Shown in pieces: positions 33,886-43,029 of a DNA stretch of 64,000 bases. The translations under genes were made by a program, and so were the position numbers. The notes beneath the pieces were generated by a model. That model searched no databases, had not been told where the DNA came from, and saw nothing but the letters and a program-made list of their open reading frames with translations. Each line of letters starts with the position of its first letter. Position 1 is the stretch's first letter. The DNA lies in contig NZ_CP093300.1 of assembly GCF_022812285.1 (NCBI RefSeq), forward strand, positions 3,844,001 through 3,908,000. The letters are read 5' to 3'. This stretch comes from Alkalihalobacillus sp. LMS39. Its GTDB lineage: Bacteria > Bacillota > Bacilli > Bacillales > Bacillaceae_F.

Positions 33886-34926
33886 TTACGACTTCCGACT
33901 TGATCGAACAGTAATCCCTGCTTTTGAACGGAATAAGTGAAGATTCTCAAGCGCTCGCCCTGTACCTAATGCGACACAATCAAGTGGATTTTCTGCCACA
34001 AGCACAGGCATGTTCGTTTCATCACTTAATACCATATCTAAATTTCGCAGCAATGCGCCACCACCAGTCAATACGATCCCTCGGTCCATAATGTCTGCAG
34101 CAAGCTCTGGTGGCGATTTTTCTAGTGTATTTTTCACGGCTTCAATAATCGTATACACCGTGTCAGCTAATGCTTTTGAAATTTCTTCTGCCGTAACAGA
34201 AATGGTTTTTGGCAATCCAGTAACAAGGTCACGTCCACGGATTTCCATATCATCCACACCTTCAGGCGCACCGGCTGATCCAATTTCTAATTTTAATGCT
34301 TCCGCCGTTCTTTCCCCGATCATTAAGTTGTATGTTTTCTTAATATAAGAAATGATAGCATCGTCCATTTCATCCCCAGCGACACGAATCGACTGACTTG
34401 TTACAATTCCACCTAATGAAATAATGGCTACTTCTGTAGTTCCTCCACCAATATCAACAACCATACTTCCCGTAGGCTCCCACACTGGTAAATCCGCACC
34501 TATTGCAGCCGCAAATGGCTCTTCAATTGTATAGGCTTCACGGGCTCCCGCTTGTTTTGTCGCATCTTCCACTGCTCGTTTTTCAACGGCAGTAATGCCT
34601 GACGGAACACATACCATAACATTCGGTTTTCTTGTAAAAACCGAACGATTTCGAAGTGATTGCTTGATAAAATATTTTAACATTGTTGCAGTTGTGTCGA
34701 AATCTGCGATAACGCCATCTTTCATCGGACGAACTGCGACAATATTCCCCGGCGTTCGACCAATCATATTTTTCGCATCATTTCCTACTGCTTCAATTGA
34801 TCCTGTATCTGTACGGAGCGCCACAACAGACGGCTCACGAACTATAACCCCTTTTCCTTTTACATAAACAAGGGTATTTGCTGTACCTAAGTCAATTCCT
34901 AAATCTTTTGAAAAACCACCAAACAT
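33886..34926 (-). CDS. mreB: Rod shape-determining actin-like protein MreB
   Basis: A 346-residue actin-fold ATPase that guides elongation. Phosphate loops [18 protein letters not shown] and [19 protein letters not shown] and the adenosine motif [11 protein letters not shown] are all present. The N-terminal [10 protein letters not shown] is the membrane-binding amphipathic part. It opens the mre operon, with radC 165 bases upstream. Confidence 0.97.
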   Translation of the reverse strand: MFGGFSKDLGIDLGTANTLVYVKGKGVIVREPSVVALRTDTGSIEAVGNDAKNMIGRTPGNIVAVRPMKDGVIADFDTTATMLKYFIKQSLRNRSVFTRKPNVMVCVPSGITAVEKRAVEDATKQAGAREAYTIEEPFAAAIGADLPVWEPTGSMVVDIGGGTTEVAIISLGGIVTSQSIRVAGDEMDDAIISYIKKTYNLMIGERTAEALKLEIGSAGAPEGVDDMEIRGRDLVTGLPKTISVTAEEISKALADTVYTIIEAVKNTLEKSPPELAADIMDRGIVLTGGGALLRNLDMVLSDETNMPVLVAENPLDCVALGTGRALENLHLFRSKAGITVRSSRKS

Positions 34927-35091
34927 CTATATGTATCTCCCTTCGTGTATACGAAAACTCATAAAAATAATTATACTGAATTTCGTATGAAAAAAATAGC
35001 CTCAATATTCCCCTACGATAATTTTACATTTTTCTTCATCGTATTTACTCTCTTTAGGATACACCAAAATTAGGAATTCATAAGTCTTTTT

Positions 35092-35766
35092 TCATAAAAT
35101 ATATCCTTTTTCTTTTAAGCTCACAAATTTCCTGTCACCTATGATGATGTGATCCATTAACTCAATGCCGAGTAATTTCCCACATTCGTTTAATCTTTTT
35201 GTGACTTCTATATCTTCTCTACTAGGTCCGGGGTCCCCAGAGGGATGGTTATGAAGGCAAATAATGGAGGCAGCTGAACGGCGAAATGCTTCTTTATATA
35301 CTTCCCTTGGATGAACAAGTGAGGCATTTAAACTCCCAATAAACACCGTCTGACGATGGATAACATGGTTTTTCGTGTTTAAATATAAACAAACGAAATG
35401 TTCTTGTGTTAAACTGCGCATGTCTTCCATGACATAACGGGCAACATCTTCAGGCGAACGGATAACCACCCGGTCCTCGGTTTGCAAATTGCTTATCCGC
35501 CTGCCGATCTCTAATGCTGCACAGATTTCAACCGCTTTGGCCATCCCGATTCCTCTAATTTGGACGAGCTCTTGAATCGTAGCATCCTTTAATAAAGCCA
35601 AGCCATCAAACGCTTGGAGCACCCGCTGCGCTAACTGTAACACGGATTCGTTTTTTGTTCCAGTTCGTAACATAATCGCTAATAACTCTTGATTGGATAA
35701 AAACCTGGCACCATCGTGAATAAGTCGTTCACGGGGGCGTTCACTAACAGGGACATCACGAATCAT
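35092..35766 (-). CDS. radC: RadC family JAB-domain protein
   Basis: A 224-residue RadC/UPF0758 protein. An N-terminal helix-hairpin-helix region (residues about 20-90, VQIRGIGMAKAVE) precedes the JAB metalloprotein domain with the metal motif HNHPSGDPGPSREDI. A repair role was once claimed and is now doubted; the activity is unknown. ATG at 35766 follows AGAGGAG. Position between maf and mreB is the usual Bacillus order. Confidence 0.94.
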   Translation of the reverse strand: MIRDVPVSERPRERLIHDGARFLSNQELLAIMLRTGTKNESVLQLAQRVLQAFDGLALLKDATIQELVQIRGIGMAKAVEICAALEIGRRISNLQTEDRVVIRSPEDVARYVMEDMRSLTQEHFVCLYLNTKNHVIHRQTVFIGSLNASLVHPREVYKEAFRRSAASIICLHNHPSGDPGPSREDIEVTKRLNECGKLLGIELMDHIIIGDRKFVSLKEKGYIL

Positions 35767-35812
35767 AAGCGACTCCTCTTTCACTTTTTATTTTCCTCCC
35801 TTAACAGAAATA

Positions 35813-36388
35813 TTAGTGAGGGGCTTGACTGATACCAAAATTTTGCAATGTGCGAACAACTTTTGCAATTGGTAATCCGACAACAGAAAAATAGTCACCT
35901 TTAATTTGTTTCACTAGCGTTGCACCACTTCCTTGAATGCCATAGGCTCCAGCTTTATCAAAAGGTTCACTCGTCGTAATATAAGCTTCAATTTCTTCGT
36001 CTGTTAATTCCCAAAATTGAACAAGTGTTTCTTCGAAGAACAACTCTTTTTTTGACGCACTCACAATGGCAACACCAGTAAGCACAGCATGTTCTGTTCC
36101 GGATAAAGCAGAAAGCATCGTCCTCGCGTCTTCTTTGGATTGTGGTTTGCCAAGGATTTGATGATTAGCAACAACTATTGTATCAGCTCCTAATACAACC
36201 GCTTGCGGATTTCTCGAAAGCACATCTGCAGCTTTTTGATATGCTAGATCAACGACCACCTCACTTGGGTTTAATGAATCTTTCACAACTTCTTCAATTT
36301 GACTAGGTTCTGTTTTAAATGGAATGTTGACTTGTTGAAGTAATTCTTTTCGGCGAGGAGAATTTGAGGCTAAAATGAATGAACACAT
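35813..36388 (-). CDS. maf: Maf nucleotide pyrophosphatase
   Basis: A 191-residue house-cleaning nucleoside triphosphate pyrophosphatase (dTTP/UTP type). It shows the Maf start LASNSPRRKELL, the acidic motif VLGADTIVV and SGTEHAVLTGVAI, and the C-terminal DKAGAYGIQGSGATLVKQIK. It follows the spore gene and precedes radC, as in B. subtilis. Confidence 0.95.
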   Translation of the reverse strand: MCSFILASNSPRRKELLQQVNIPFKTEPSQIEEVVKDSLNPSEVVVDLAYQKAADVLSRNPQAVVLGADTIVVANHQILGKPQSKEDARTMLSALSGTEHAVLTGVAIVSASKKELFFEETLVQFWELTDEEIEAYITTSEPFDKAGAYGIQGSGATLVKQIKGDYFSVVGLPIAKVVRTLQNFGISQAPH

Positions 36389-36500
36389 AAGGGAGACCTC
36401 CTACAATAAAATTAGTTTGTTTTTATTGTACAAGGTTACTTTCAGAATACCAAGTCGATCATAGTAAGACAATATCAATTCCAATGTTTTACAAATTATT

Positions 36501-36580
36501 AATAATAAGAAAAACGCCGGAGCGTCTTTTCTAGAATAACTTTCATAGCTTCACTGCTACACCAAAATTATTATCTAAAA
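36501..36580 (+). repeat. TAAGAAAAACGC hairpin-ended interspersed repeat, copy 4 (short form)
   Basis: About 80 bases: TAATAAGAAAAACGCCGGAG at the left, CTTTCATAGCTTCACTGCTA and CACCAAAATTATTATCT at the right. It lacks the inner segment of copies 1 and 2 and lies next to the terminator of the SPOR gene. Confidence 0.75.
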
Positions 36581-36581
36581 A

Positions 36582-36613
36582 AAACGGAAAAGGGACCCCC
36601 CTTTTCCGTTTTC
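36582..36613 (-). terminator. Terminator of the spoIIB-like gene
   Basis: The stem AAAACGGAAAAGGG / CCCTTTTCCGTTTT is flanked by an A-run that becomes a T-run on the minus strand, right after the stop codon. Confidence 0.9.
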
Positions 36614-36614
36614 C

Positions 36615-37688
36615 TTATTTCAGTGTATCTACAAAACTATCATAAGCAAGTGTGGCGTCTAATAGTGATTGTTGAATATGCCAAAACTTATTTTCCTCAA
36701 AATCCTCATCAATAGATTGGAGTGTGTTGACTCCTTCTGTTATTGCAGAAACATACCGTTCTGCGTCTGCTTTAGACTCTTCACTTAATCCTTCTAGTGC
36801 TTGTCCTTTAGAGTCTGTCCACTTTTGATGCTCAGAGACAACAATTTCTAAACTTTTATCGGTGATAATTTCTTTATCTCCAGCCAAACTTCTGATCGAT
36901 ACAAGCATAAGTTCATTATAAATCGCCATACCTTCTTGAAAAAACACTCCTGTTTCTTCATTACCAGCGTCAACTTTTCCACCTAATACCGCAAACGGCT
37001 TTACATACGTATCTTGTCCTTCTTGCTGATAAAGTTGACTAAGTCCATTCGCATATTCTTTATCTTGGGCAACACCAATAAACATATAATGTGGATCGGA
37101 TGATTCAATTAATACCGCCGCATGGCCTCTGTCTTTTAACCGGTCAACGATTTCTTCACCTTTTTCTACTGTTGAAAACGCACCACCTTGAACGATCTCA
37201 ACGGTTAAATCAGGAAGGTTTTTCCCTTCTGCTACTACTTCAGCGACAGTTGGCACAGCCTGTCCGTTCGGATCACCTGTTGCTTCAGATTCCCCTGTGA
37301 AAATGGTAAGAATGACCAGTCCGAAACTAACACCAACAACAATCGCCGAAATACCGGCTAACACAATTGATATTGGAAATGACTTTAGTGAAAATTGAAA
37401 TGGTTTTTTCGGCTTTTTCTTTTTACGCTTAAATGGAAGTTTTGGACTGTACTCATTGTTTCCGTCATCCCAAAATGGCTGGTCCCGCTTTTTTCTTTCC
37501 GTTTGCCGTTCACGGAAATCTATAATATCAGGAGATGAACTTTCGTCTTTTTTCGAGTTGTCCGCCATCGCTACTGGTTTTGGCTTTGGTTCCTGTTGAA
37601 TGGGTGGAGTAGGTGTTGTTTTTTTCTCTTCATAGTGTTGTTTCTTCCCATTTAATTTCACTGATATTTGTCGTTTTTCACCATCCAC
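36615..37688 (-). CDS. spoIIB: SPOR-domain membrane protein, SpoIIB-like
   Basis: A protein of about 357 residues with a cytoplasmic basic/proline-rich N-terminus (KKKKPKKPFQFSLK before the membrane), one helix at about residues 110-132 and an extracytoplasmic SPOR-like part (DLTVEIVQGGAFSTVEKGEE, then ESSDPHYMFIGVA) that binds denuded glycan. SpoIIB speeds septal wall thinning at engulfment, and its gene lies between comC and maf in B. subtilis, as here. I prefer the GTG at 37688 behind AAAGGGGT; ATG at 37715 is the alternative. Confidence 0.8.
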   Translation of the reverse strand: MDGEKRQISVKLNGKKQHYEEKKTTPTPPIQQEPKPKPVAMADNSKKDESSSPDIIDFRERQTERKKRDQPFWDDGNNEYSPKLPFKRKKKKPKKPFQFSLKSFPISIVLAGISAIVVGVSFGLVILTIFTGESEATGDPNGQAVPTVAEVVAEGKNLPDLTVEIVQGGAFSTVEKGEEIVDRLKDRGHAAVLIESSDPHYMFIGVAQDKEYANGLSQLYQQEGQDTYVKPFAVLGGKVDAGNEETGVFFQEGMAIYNELMLVSIRSLAGDKEIITDKSLEIVVSEHQKWTDSKGQALEGLSEESKADAERYVSAITEGVNTLQSIDEDFEENKFWHIQQSLLDATLAYDSFVDTLK

Positions 37689-37834
37689 GTCACTTACCCC
37701 TTTCTTCATTTTCATCTTGTTACTCTATTCTATTAACAGTTTGTATTTACTAGAACTAGTTTTTCTATTTTTATTTTCTCTCTTTTCTAGCATATTCATA
37801 TCTAGTAAAAAAAGAAATGATCCATATGTACCAT

Positions 37835-37868
37835 AAAAAAAACCTTATGGATAAATCGATCCATAAGG
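37835..37868 (-). terminator. Terminator overlapping the end of the CapA-family gene
   Basis: The perfect stem CCTTATGGAT / ATCCATAAGG is followed on the minus strand by TTTTTTTTATGG. The last codons and the TAA stop of the CapA-family gene form part of the stem. Confidence 0.88.
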
Positions 37869-38909
37869 AGAGGCTTCTTTTGGCAACGGATGAATTTGGT
37901 CATTCTCAATTTTATATGGACTCCAATCAACAGACACTTGCTCTTCTTCTAATTGAATGTGTAATAACCCTGTTTCTGCTGTTGGTCCAGTTACATAGTT
38001 CGGGAAAAGAAAGTTTCCTATAGAATAAGCAATTGGTTTGTCATTATAAATTTCAATAGGCTGTAACACATGCGGATGAGCACCGATAATTGCATCTGCT
38101 CCTGCATCAATCATCGCTTTTCCATAATGAACTTGATATGGTTCTGGAGTTTGCTTTCGTTCAACTCCCCAATGAATATAAACAAGGACATAATCAGCTT
38201 TTTTCTTTTCTTCTTCAATAATCGAAATCATTCGTTCGATTTGATACCCACTTGCAATTCCTGGTTTGTCTTCTTGGGCATACCATGTTTCTGATGGAAG
38301 CACTCGTGAAAAACCTAAGAACGACACTGTTTTTCCTTTTAAATCAACAGTATGTGCACTATACGCTTCTTCTTTATTTCGCCCTGCACCAACATAGGGA
38401 AGTTCATATTTCTCTAATGTGTTTATCGTATCAAGTAACCCTTCTTCTTTATAATCCATTGTATGGTTGTTCGCTAAGGACACTAGCGAGAAACCGGCAT
38501 CTTTTATTCCTTCCACATAATGAGGCGGCATTTTAAAATGAAAAGACTTTGGATACGGTTCTGTTCGTTCTGTTATCGCCGTTTCTAAATTGACCACTGC
38601 AAAATCCGATTGGTGAATCTCTTCTTTCACATACACAAACGGATGATGTACCCCATGTGTTGCCACCGTATCCACAATCGATCCACTCATCATCAAATCC
38701 CCAGCAAATGTAATGGTAATCGGACCAGGCTCATATAAATAAGCTTTGCTTAAAGTCTTGGTCGTTTTTTGCTCGTGAAGGTTTTTTTGATAAATTGAGG
38801 CGGAAAAAGAATACTGCTGCACATAGGTTGTGACATACACAAAGAAAAAACAAAGACAACTACTCATCATAATCCCAACTGCCCACTGATACACTTTAAT
38901 ATTTTTCAT
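37845..38909 (-). CDS. CapA/PgsA family membrane-anchored protein
   Basis: A 354-residue protein with one N-terminal helix (residues 8-30) and an extracellular metallophosphoesterase-like CapA domain. Motifs: ITFAGDLMMSGSIVD, FAVVNLETAIT, SLANNHTMDYKEEGL and YIHWGVE with GAHPHVLQP. Proteins of this family serve poly-gamma-glutamate capsule synthesis (PgsA/CapA) or act in cell-wall-related phosphoester chemistry. No capB or capC gene is near, so a stand-alone role like B. subtilis YwtB relatives is more likely. Monocistronic, ending in its own terminator. Confidence 0.85.
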   Translation of the reverse strand: MKNIKVYQWAVGIMMSSCLCFFFVYVTTYVQQYSFSASIYQKNLHEQKTTKTLSKAYLYEPGPITITFAGDLMMSGSIVDTVATHGVHHPFVYVKEEIHQSDFAVVNLETAITERTEPYPKSFHFKMPPHYVEGIKDAGFSLVSLANNHTMDYKEEGLLDTINTLEKYELPYVGAGRNKEEAYSAHTVDLKGKTVSFLGFSRVLPSETWYAQEDKPGIASGYQIERMISIIEEEKKKADYVLVYIHWGVERKQTPEPYQVHYGKAMIDAGADAIIGAHPHVLQPIEIYNDKPIAYSIGNFLFPNYVTGPTAETGLLHIQLEEEQVSVDWSPYKIENDQIHPLPKEASPYGSIYP

Positions 38910-39111
38910 GGATTCAACCTTCTATTCATCAATTTATTCTATCTTATGAAAGCGAAAGCTTGTCCTATTCTTTGTATTGGACAAGGATATCGAAAATGAT
39001 GTTCGAAACGGAGATGGGCTTTTTTATTTTATCGACCTGTTACGTTGCTACCGAGCGGAGCGATGATGTTTTGGGTGTTTGAACTCTTTTAAGGAAAACT
39101 TCTTCTTTTGG

Positions 39112-39300
39112 GGGTGCTCTTGTTTTGTCCAATAGCGCTCTTCTATTGGACACTTTTCCTCGGTTTTCCTCTCGTTTTGTCCTTCATCAACCTTATGAAG
39201 GACACTTCCTCTCTATTTTCACCTTGTTTTGTCCTTCATCAACCTTATGATGGACACTTCCTCTCTGTTTTCTCCTCGTTTTGTCCTTCATCGCCTCACC
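39112..39300. repeat. Tandem hairpin array with 52-bp period
   Basis: GTCC-starting units begin at 39127, 39179, 39231 and 39283, exactly 52 bases apart. The first three contain an inverted repeat (for example GTCCTTCAT-N7-ATGAAGGAC), and between them the spacer GACACTTCCTCTCT is shared. A related lone hairpin (TTGTCC...GGACAA) lies at 38960-38984. The 38910-39370 stretch has no gene. It separates the CapA-family gene from the end of the pilus operon. Confidence 0.85.
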
Positions 39301-39370
39301 AACAACTTTGCCAAACTGTCTTTCTCAAAAGCAAAAAAGCATACCCGTTAAACTGGGTATGCTCGTTGTT

Positions 39371-40078
39371 TTATTTATCTTGATAATAAAAAGTTGTAAC
39401 TTGCATTGTAAAAGAAATCGTTTCATCCGGGTCATCGCTAAACAATAAATCAGCTTCGGTTGGTGTTGTGAATTGTAAAGAATCAACTCTTGTAATTCGT
39501 TCGCGCTTTTCAATTTCTTTTAAAAACATCAGATAGCTTTCATAATTAGGTGAGACGACTTGCATTGATATCGTTAATAGTTGTAACCCGTTTGGTAACT
39601 GCTCTTGTTCAAGTTGAGCTTCTTCAACAACTTCCGGTTCGCCTGTCTCAGCTCCTTCTTCTACGGCAACTGGTTCAACTACTTGCTCGCTAGTCTCCAC
39701 CCCTGACTCAGCCGCTCCAGAAATAAATTCTTCTTCTGTTAATTCGCCATCATAACTAGTAAACGAAATATCTTGAATTTTACTTTCACTTATTAGCTCG
39801 ACTTCTTGCAACGTTAATAAATATTGGTCAATCAACCGCTCCTTTGGTACTTTACGCTCAAGCATCACCGTGTTTTCCTCTTCTTGGTTGGCTAGCTCTT
39901 CAAGTTGAACAGTAATTCCATCGATTAACATTTGCTCTGTAGTAACCATTGTTTCTTCTGCTCTTAATTGCTCATGTACAGGCTTTTGAAAAAGAAAAAA
40001 AGCAAGAACGATTAATAAAAATAAACTAGCAATGATTACAATAAACATGGTCCGTTTTTCTTGAATATACTCATTCAT
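39371..40078 (-). CDS. pilO: PilO-like type IV pilus assembly protein
   Basis: A 235-residue bitopic protein: a short cytoplasmic tail (NEYIQEKR), one helix at about 11-29, coiled coil, and a C-terminal ferredoxin-like part (TISMQVVSPNYESYLMFLKE). A stretch near residues 120-160 is very acidic (VEPVAVEEGAETGEPEVVEE). Position after pilM and pilN and the topology identify it; sequence alone would be weak. It pairs with PilN to form the alignment subcomplex. Its start overlaps the end of pilN by eight bases. Confidence 0.75.
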   Translation of the reverse strand: MNEYIQEKRTMFIVIIASLFLLIVLAFFLFQKPVHEQLRAEETMVTTEQMLIDGITVQLEELANQEEENTVMLERKVPKERLIDQYLLTLQEVELISESKIQDISFTSYDGELTEEEFISGAAESGVETSEQVVEPVAVEEGAETGEPEVVEEAQLEQEQLPNGLQLLTISMQVVSPNYESYLMFLKEIEKRERITRVDSLQFTTPTEADLLFSDDPDETISFTMQVTTFYYQDK

Positions 40079-40655
40079 TGTTCTTGTCCTCCTTTACTAA
40101 CGCCTCACGGTCGACTGTTAATGTGTACGTGATCGTATAGCGAGGAACGCTTTCAAAAGGCTTTTCTTCTTGATTGATCGTATGGTCAAACGTTGTCACG
40201 GTGTTTACACGAACATCTTCTAGAAACGGAGACTGATTTAATTTCACAATATAAGCTGCAATCTCTTCCATTGTTTCTACTTGTGTTTGAATTGTCGTCG
40301 TTCCATTTGAATAGCTATATTGATTTAAATACCCTGTTTCCGGTAAATCATCAACAAGTTGGTCGATTAATAATGATGTTGGCACAAGTAGACGTTCAGC
40401 GAAAGTAACAATCGATTCTAGCGATTCAGTTTGTTCTGCTTGAACGATCAGTAACTCTTGTTCTAATAACTGTCGGTTTTGCACGAGTACTTCTTTTTGT
40501 TCAATCGTTTTTTCTAATGTGGACGTCGACTTCATATAATTGACTGCGAATACAATCGCGACAATAAGCCAAATAAAGAAAAAGCCATAAATCAAAATGA
40601 GGAAAAGCTGTGTTTTTCGTTCTCGTTTCGGCAGTAGATTCACATCGACTAACAC
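40071..40655 (-). CDS. pilN: PilN-like type IV pilus assembly protein
   Basis: A 194-residue bitopic protein. The N-terminal VDVNLLPKRERK is the PilN signature that binds the PilM cleft, followed by one helix (about 17-40), a coiled coil and a small beta domain (YTITYTLTV). It starts just before the pilM stop codon and overlaps pilO, so the three are translated together. Confidence 0.85.
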   Translation of the reverse strand: MLVDVNLLPKRERKTQLFLILIYGFFFIWLIVAIVFAVNYMKSTSTLEKTIEQKEVLVQNRQLLEQELLIVQAEQTESLESIVTFAERLLVPTSLLIDQLVDDLPETGYLNQYSYSNGTTTIQTQVETMEEIAAYIVKLNQSPFLEDVRVNTVTTFDHTINQEEKPFESVPRYTITYTLTVDREALVKEDKNNE

Positions 40656-41648
40656 TTACTCCACCTCTTTCAGTGACAGTCCAAACACTGGAATGTATTT
40701 TCGGTCAATGCGATGTGTCCACTCTACTGGTATTTTCGCATCTAACACTTTCAATGGGACATCAAGAGTAGTATTAAATCTTGATGCAATTTCATCTAAA
40801 TATGGATGGTCTCCTAAAACAACAAGCTGAGAAATCGATTTTTCCCCTTTATGCATCGAATAGCGATAAAAATTCATAATTCTTTCAATATCCGCGACTA
40901 AATCTTGAATATCTGTCCATAGTTGTTCTTCATTACCGACAAATGTCCATTTCATTTCATCAACATTATCAAGTGCAAAAGACCAGTCTTTTTCACTTAC
41001 ATTTAACGATTGATGCCGAATAAATTCCGGTAAATGATTAGAAAAAATGGCAATGTTCATTTTCGTTAAATTAAATTCTAAAAACATGACTGATTTTTCA
41101 ACCATGGCAGGGTAAAGCTGATGGTAAAAGCGATACACTCCAAGTGGTGAAACATCAGCGGCAATTGGTTGCAGACCAACACCTTCAAAAATTTCAGCAA
41201 ACTTCACAAGCTCGTCCTCAGGAGCGGCAAACAGCAACCCTTTTCTTTTGTTTTCTTCCCCATCATACAGATGAATATCAAAAACTGGGTTTTGGAACGG
41301 AAAGTGAAGACTTTGTCCAATTTCCATTAAAAAATGACCGAGAATTTCATCTTCAGGTACATTTGGAGGAATGTCGACCTTTTTTAAAATGACCGTGGAA
41401 TCGGGAACGTAAAATTTCACGGTTTTCCCTTTTATATTCCACTCTGTCACGAGCTGCTGCATAAATTCAAAAAAGCCGATTTCATCAACCATTTTTCCAT
41501 CTTGAATTATACCCGCTGGAATGTATTTTTCACTAATCCGTTTCACAGAGGAAAAGTCCGTTCCTTGCATTTCGACCATGCGCACAACATAATCATGCAG
41601 CACGATGCTTATTGATTTTTTATTTCCTTGAAATAGGGAAAGAACCAC
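40656..41648 (-). CDS. pilM: PilM actin-like type IV pilus assembly ATPase
   Basis: A 330-residue cytoplasmic actin-fold protein (SISIVLHDYVVRMVEM at the N-terminus; VKFYVPDSTVILKKVDIP; SQLVVLGDHPYLDEIASRF near the C-terminus). It recruits the PilN tail and links the motor to the membrane ring. The Gly-rich nucleotide motifs of PilM are weakened here, so ATP binding is uncertain. It lies between comC and pilN. Confidence 0.82.
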   Translation of the reverse strand: MVLSLFQGNKKSISIVLHDYVVRMVEMQGTDFSSVKRISEKYIPAGIIQDGKMVDEIGFFEFMQQLVTEWNIKGKTVKFYVPDSTVILKKVDIPPNVPEDEILGHFLMEIGQSLHFPFQNPVFDIHLYDGEENKRKGLLFAAPEDELVKFAEIFEGVGLQPIAADVSPLGVYRFYHQLYPAMVEKSVMFLEFNLTKMNIAIFSNHLPEFIRHQSLNVSEKDWSFALDNVDEMKWTFVGNEEQLWTDIQDLVADIERIMNFYRYSMHKGEKSISQLVVLGDHPYLDEIASRFNTTLDVPLKVLDAKIPVEWTHRIDRKYIPVFGLSLKEVE

Positions 41649-41681
41649 CGTTTTTCCTCCTCAATCTAGTCATAATTACAG

Positions 41682-42434
41682 TTAAAACATTCCTATATAC
41701 ATATTCCAAATGACATCACCATAAAAATACGTGATAAGAGCCCCTGCACTTATTGCAGGTCCAAATGGAATTGGTTGCTTTCGTTTGACTTTTTTTAATA
41801 CGACTAAGACGATACCAACAAAAGCCCCAATAAAGGTTGCAAAGAAAAAGGTTAACAAGACACCTTTTAATCCAAGAAATAAGCCTAACACCGCAAACAG
41901 TTTAATGTCACCACCACCCATGCCACCTTTACTAATGATGGCGATAAAAAGAAGTAACACAAACCCGACGATACTTCCTGCAATCGGATCCCACCACGGA
42001 TCCATTGGAATAAAAAAGCGAACCGGGATAATGACACAAGCAAAAAACAACAATACTTTATTCGGAATAAGCATCGCATGCACATCGGAAATGACGATAA
42101 TGACAAGCAATGAAAGTAAGAGAAATGCAATAAGCAATTCTTTTGACCATCCCACCATCAATGGTGAAATCGTGAAAAGACATGCCGTCACCAATTCAAA
42201 TAATGGGTATCTCATCGAAACTTTTGTTCCACAGCCTTTACAACACCCTTTTTGCATGACATACGACAACACTGGAATTAATTCAAGTGCAGACAATGTT
42301 CGTTTACAATTTCCACAATGAGATCGCGGCGTCACAATCGAACGTCCTTCCGCCGTACGAATCCCAACGACATTATAAAAAGACCCTAAGACTAACCCAA
42401 CAACAAATAAATAAATATGCAAAAATAATTCCAT
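41682..42434 (-). CDS. comC: Prepilin peptidase (ComC/PilD type)
   Basis: A 250-residue aspartic membrane peptidase that cleaves class III signals after Gly and usually methylates the new N-terminus. The two zinc pairs (CGNCKR and CKGCGTK) are in the first loop, and the catalytic aspartates lie in ISDVHAMLIPN and GGGDIKLF. About seven helices. ATG at 42434 follows AAGGATGGG. It should process all five prepilin-like proteins of this locus and perhaps the competence pseudopilins elsewhere. Confidence 0.93.
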   Translation of the reverse strand: MELFLHIYLFVVGLVLGSFYNVVGIRTAEGRSIVTPRSHCGNCKRTLSALELIPVLSYVMQKGCCKGCGTKVSMRYPLFELVTACLFTISPLMVGWSKELLIAFLLLSLLVIIVISDVHAMLIPNKVLLFFACVIIPVRFFIPMDPWWDPIAGSIVGFVLLLFIAIISKGGMGGGDIKLFAVLGLFLGLKGVLLTFFFATFIGAFVGIVLVVLKKVKRKQPIPFGPAISAGALITYFYGDVIWNMYIGMF

Positions 42435-42465
42435 CAAAAACCCATCCTTTTTCTCTTAAGAGATA

Positions 42466-42951
42466 TTAGTCAGAATGGAGCGTTCCATCCAAATATTGAA
42501 GAATTCTCGTTTCCGTTGCTTCTTTTTCTGAACTCGAATGTAAAAAATCCGCTAAACTACCAATGTTGTGAACATTCCGATTCAAACGTAAATTTGAAAC
42601 AACACCTTCTTCAAAATCAAAAAATACAAGACTATCCTCTGTCGTCACCGTTTCTTCACCACGAAAATCAACGTGACTCACATGTCGTTGCAATTGATTA
42701 ATAGATATTTGGCCATGCTCATTCTCTTCATCATAATATAAGTGTGGCTCCTGTTCTGCAAGAAGGATTTTAGCCCCAGAAAGCACACGGGACGCATCCG
42801 CCACAATCGCCCGGTCATTTGTTTTTTGAATGACACTTAGAATTGAAGGAATAGCTATCGCTAGAATGATGGCTAGTACAACGATGACTGCGAGTAATTC
42901 AATTAAGGTGTAGCCAGATTGCTTTTTTTGAGTAGGGTGTTTGGGTTTGAT
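42466..42951 (-). CDS. Type II/IV pseudopilin with ATC in place of the start codon
   Basis: A 161-residue prepilin-like protein. The class III signal reads KKQSG-YTLIELLAVIVVLAI, with cleavage after Gly and Glu at +5. The rest (ISINQLQRHVSHVDF, VVSNLRLNRNVHNI) is unique. No ATG, GTG or TTG exists between the upstream in-frame stop and the signal. The codon nine bases after AGGAGG (42961-42966) is ATC, followed by AAACCC, as if ATG had changed to ATC. The downstream frame is intact and under no visible decay. It may start rarely at ATC, or be a recent null allele or base-call error. Confidence 0.75.
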   Translation of the reverse strand: MKPKHPTQKKQSGYTLIELLAVIVVLAIILAIAIPSILSVIQKTNDRAIVADASRVLSGAKILLAEQEPHLYYDEENEHGQISINQLQRHVSHVDFRGEETVTTEDSLVFFDFEEGVVSNLRLNRNVHNIGSLADFLHSSSEKEATETRILQYLDGTLHSD

Positions 42952-43029
42952 GGGAGTCCGCCTCCTATAATTACAACAGGGTATTATAAGCTACTAGCGG
43001 TAACCACTAATAGCTTATAAGCCTTGTTA

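Noticed and set aside
39112-39300. CRISPR-like array suggested by regular 52-bp spacing
   Set aside because: The parts between the hairpins are themselves repeated, so there are no unique spacers, and no cas gene is near.
41731-42321. Plus-strand ORF of 196 codons opposite comC
   Set aside because: Low-complexity antisense frame (Ile/Asn/Pro/Lys) over a membrane-protein gene; comC itself has all catalytic motifs.
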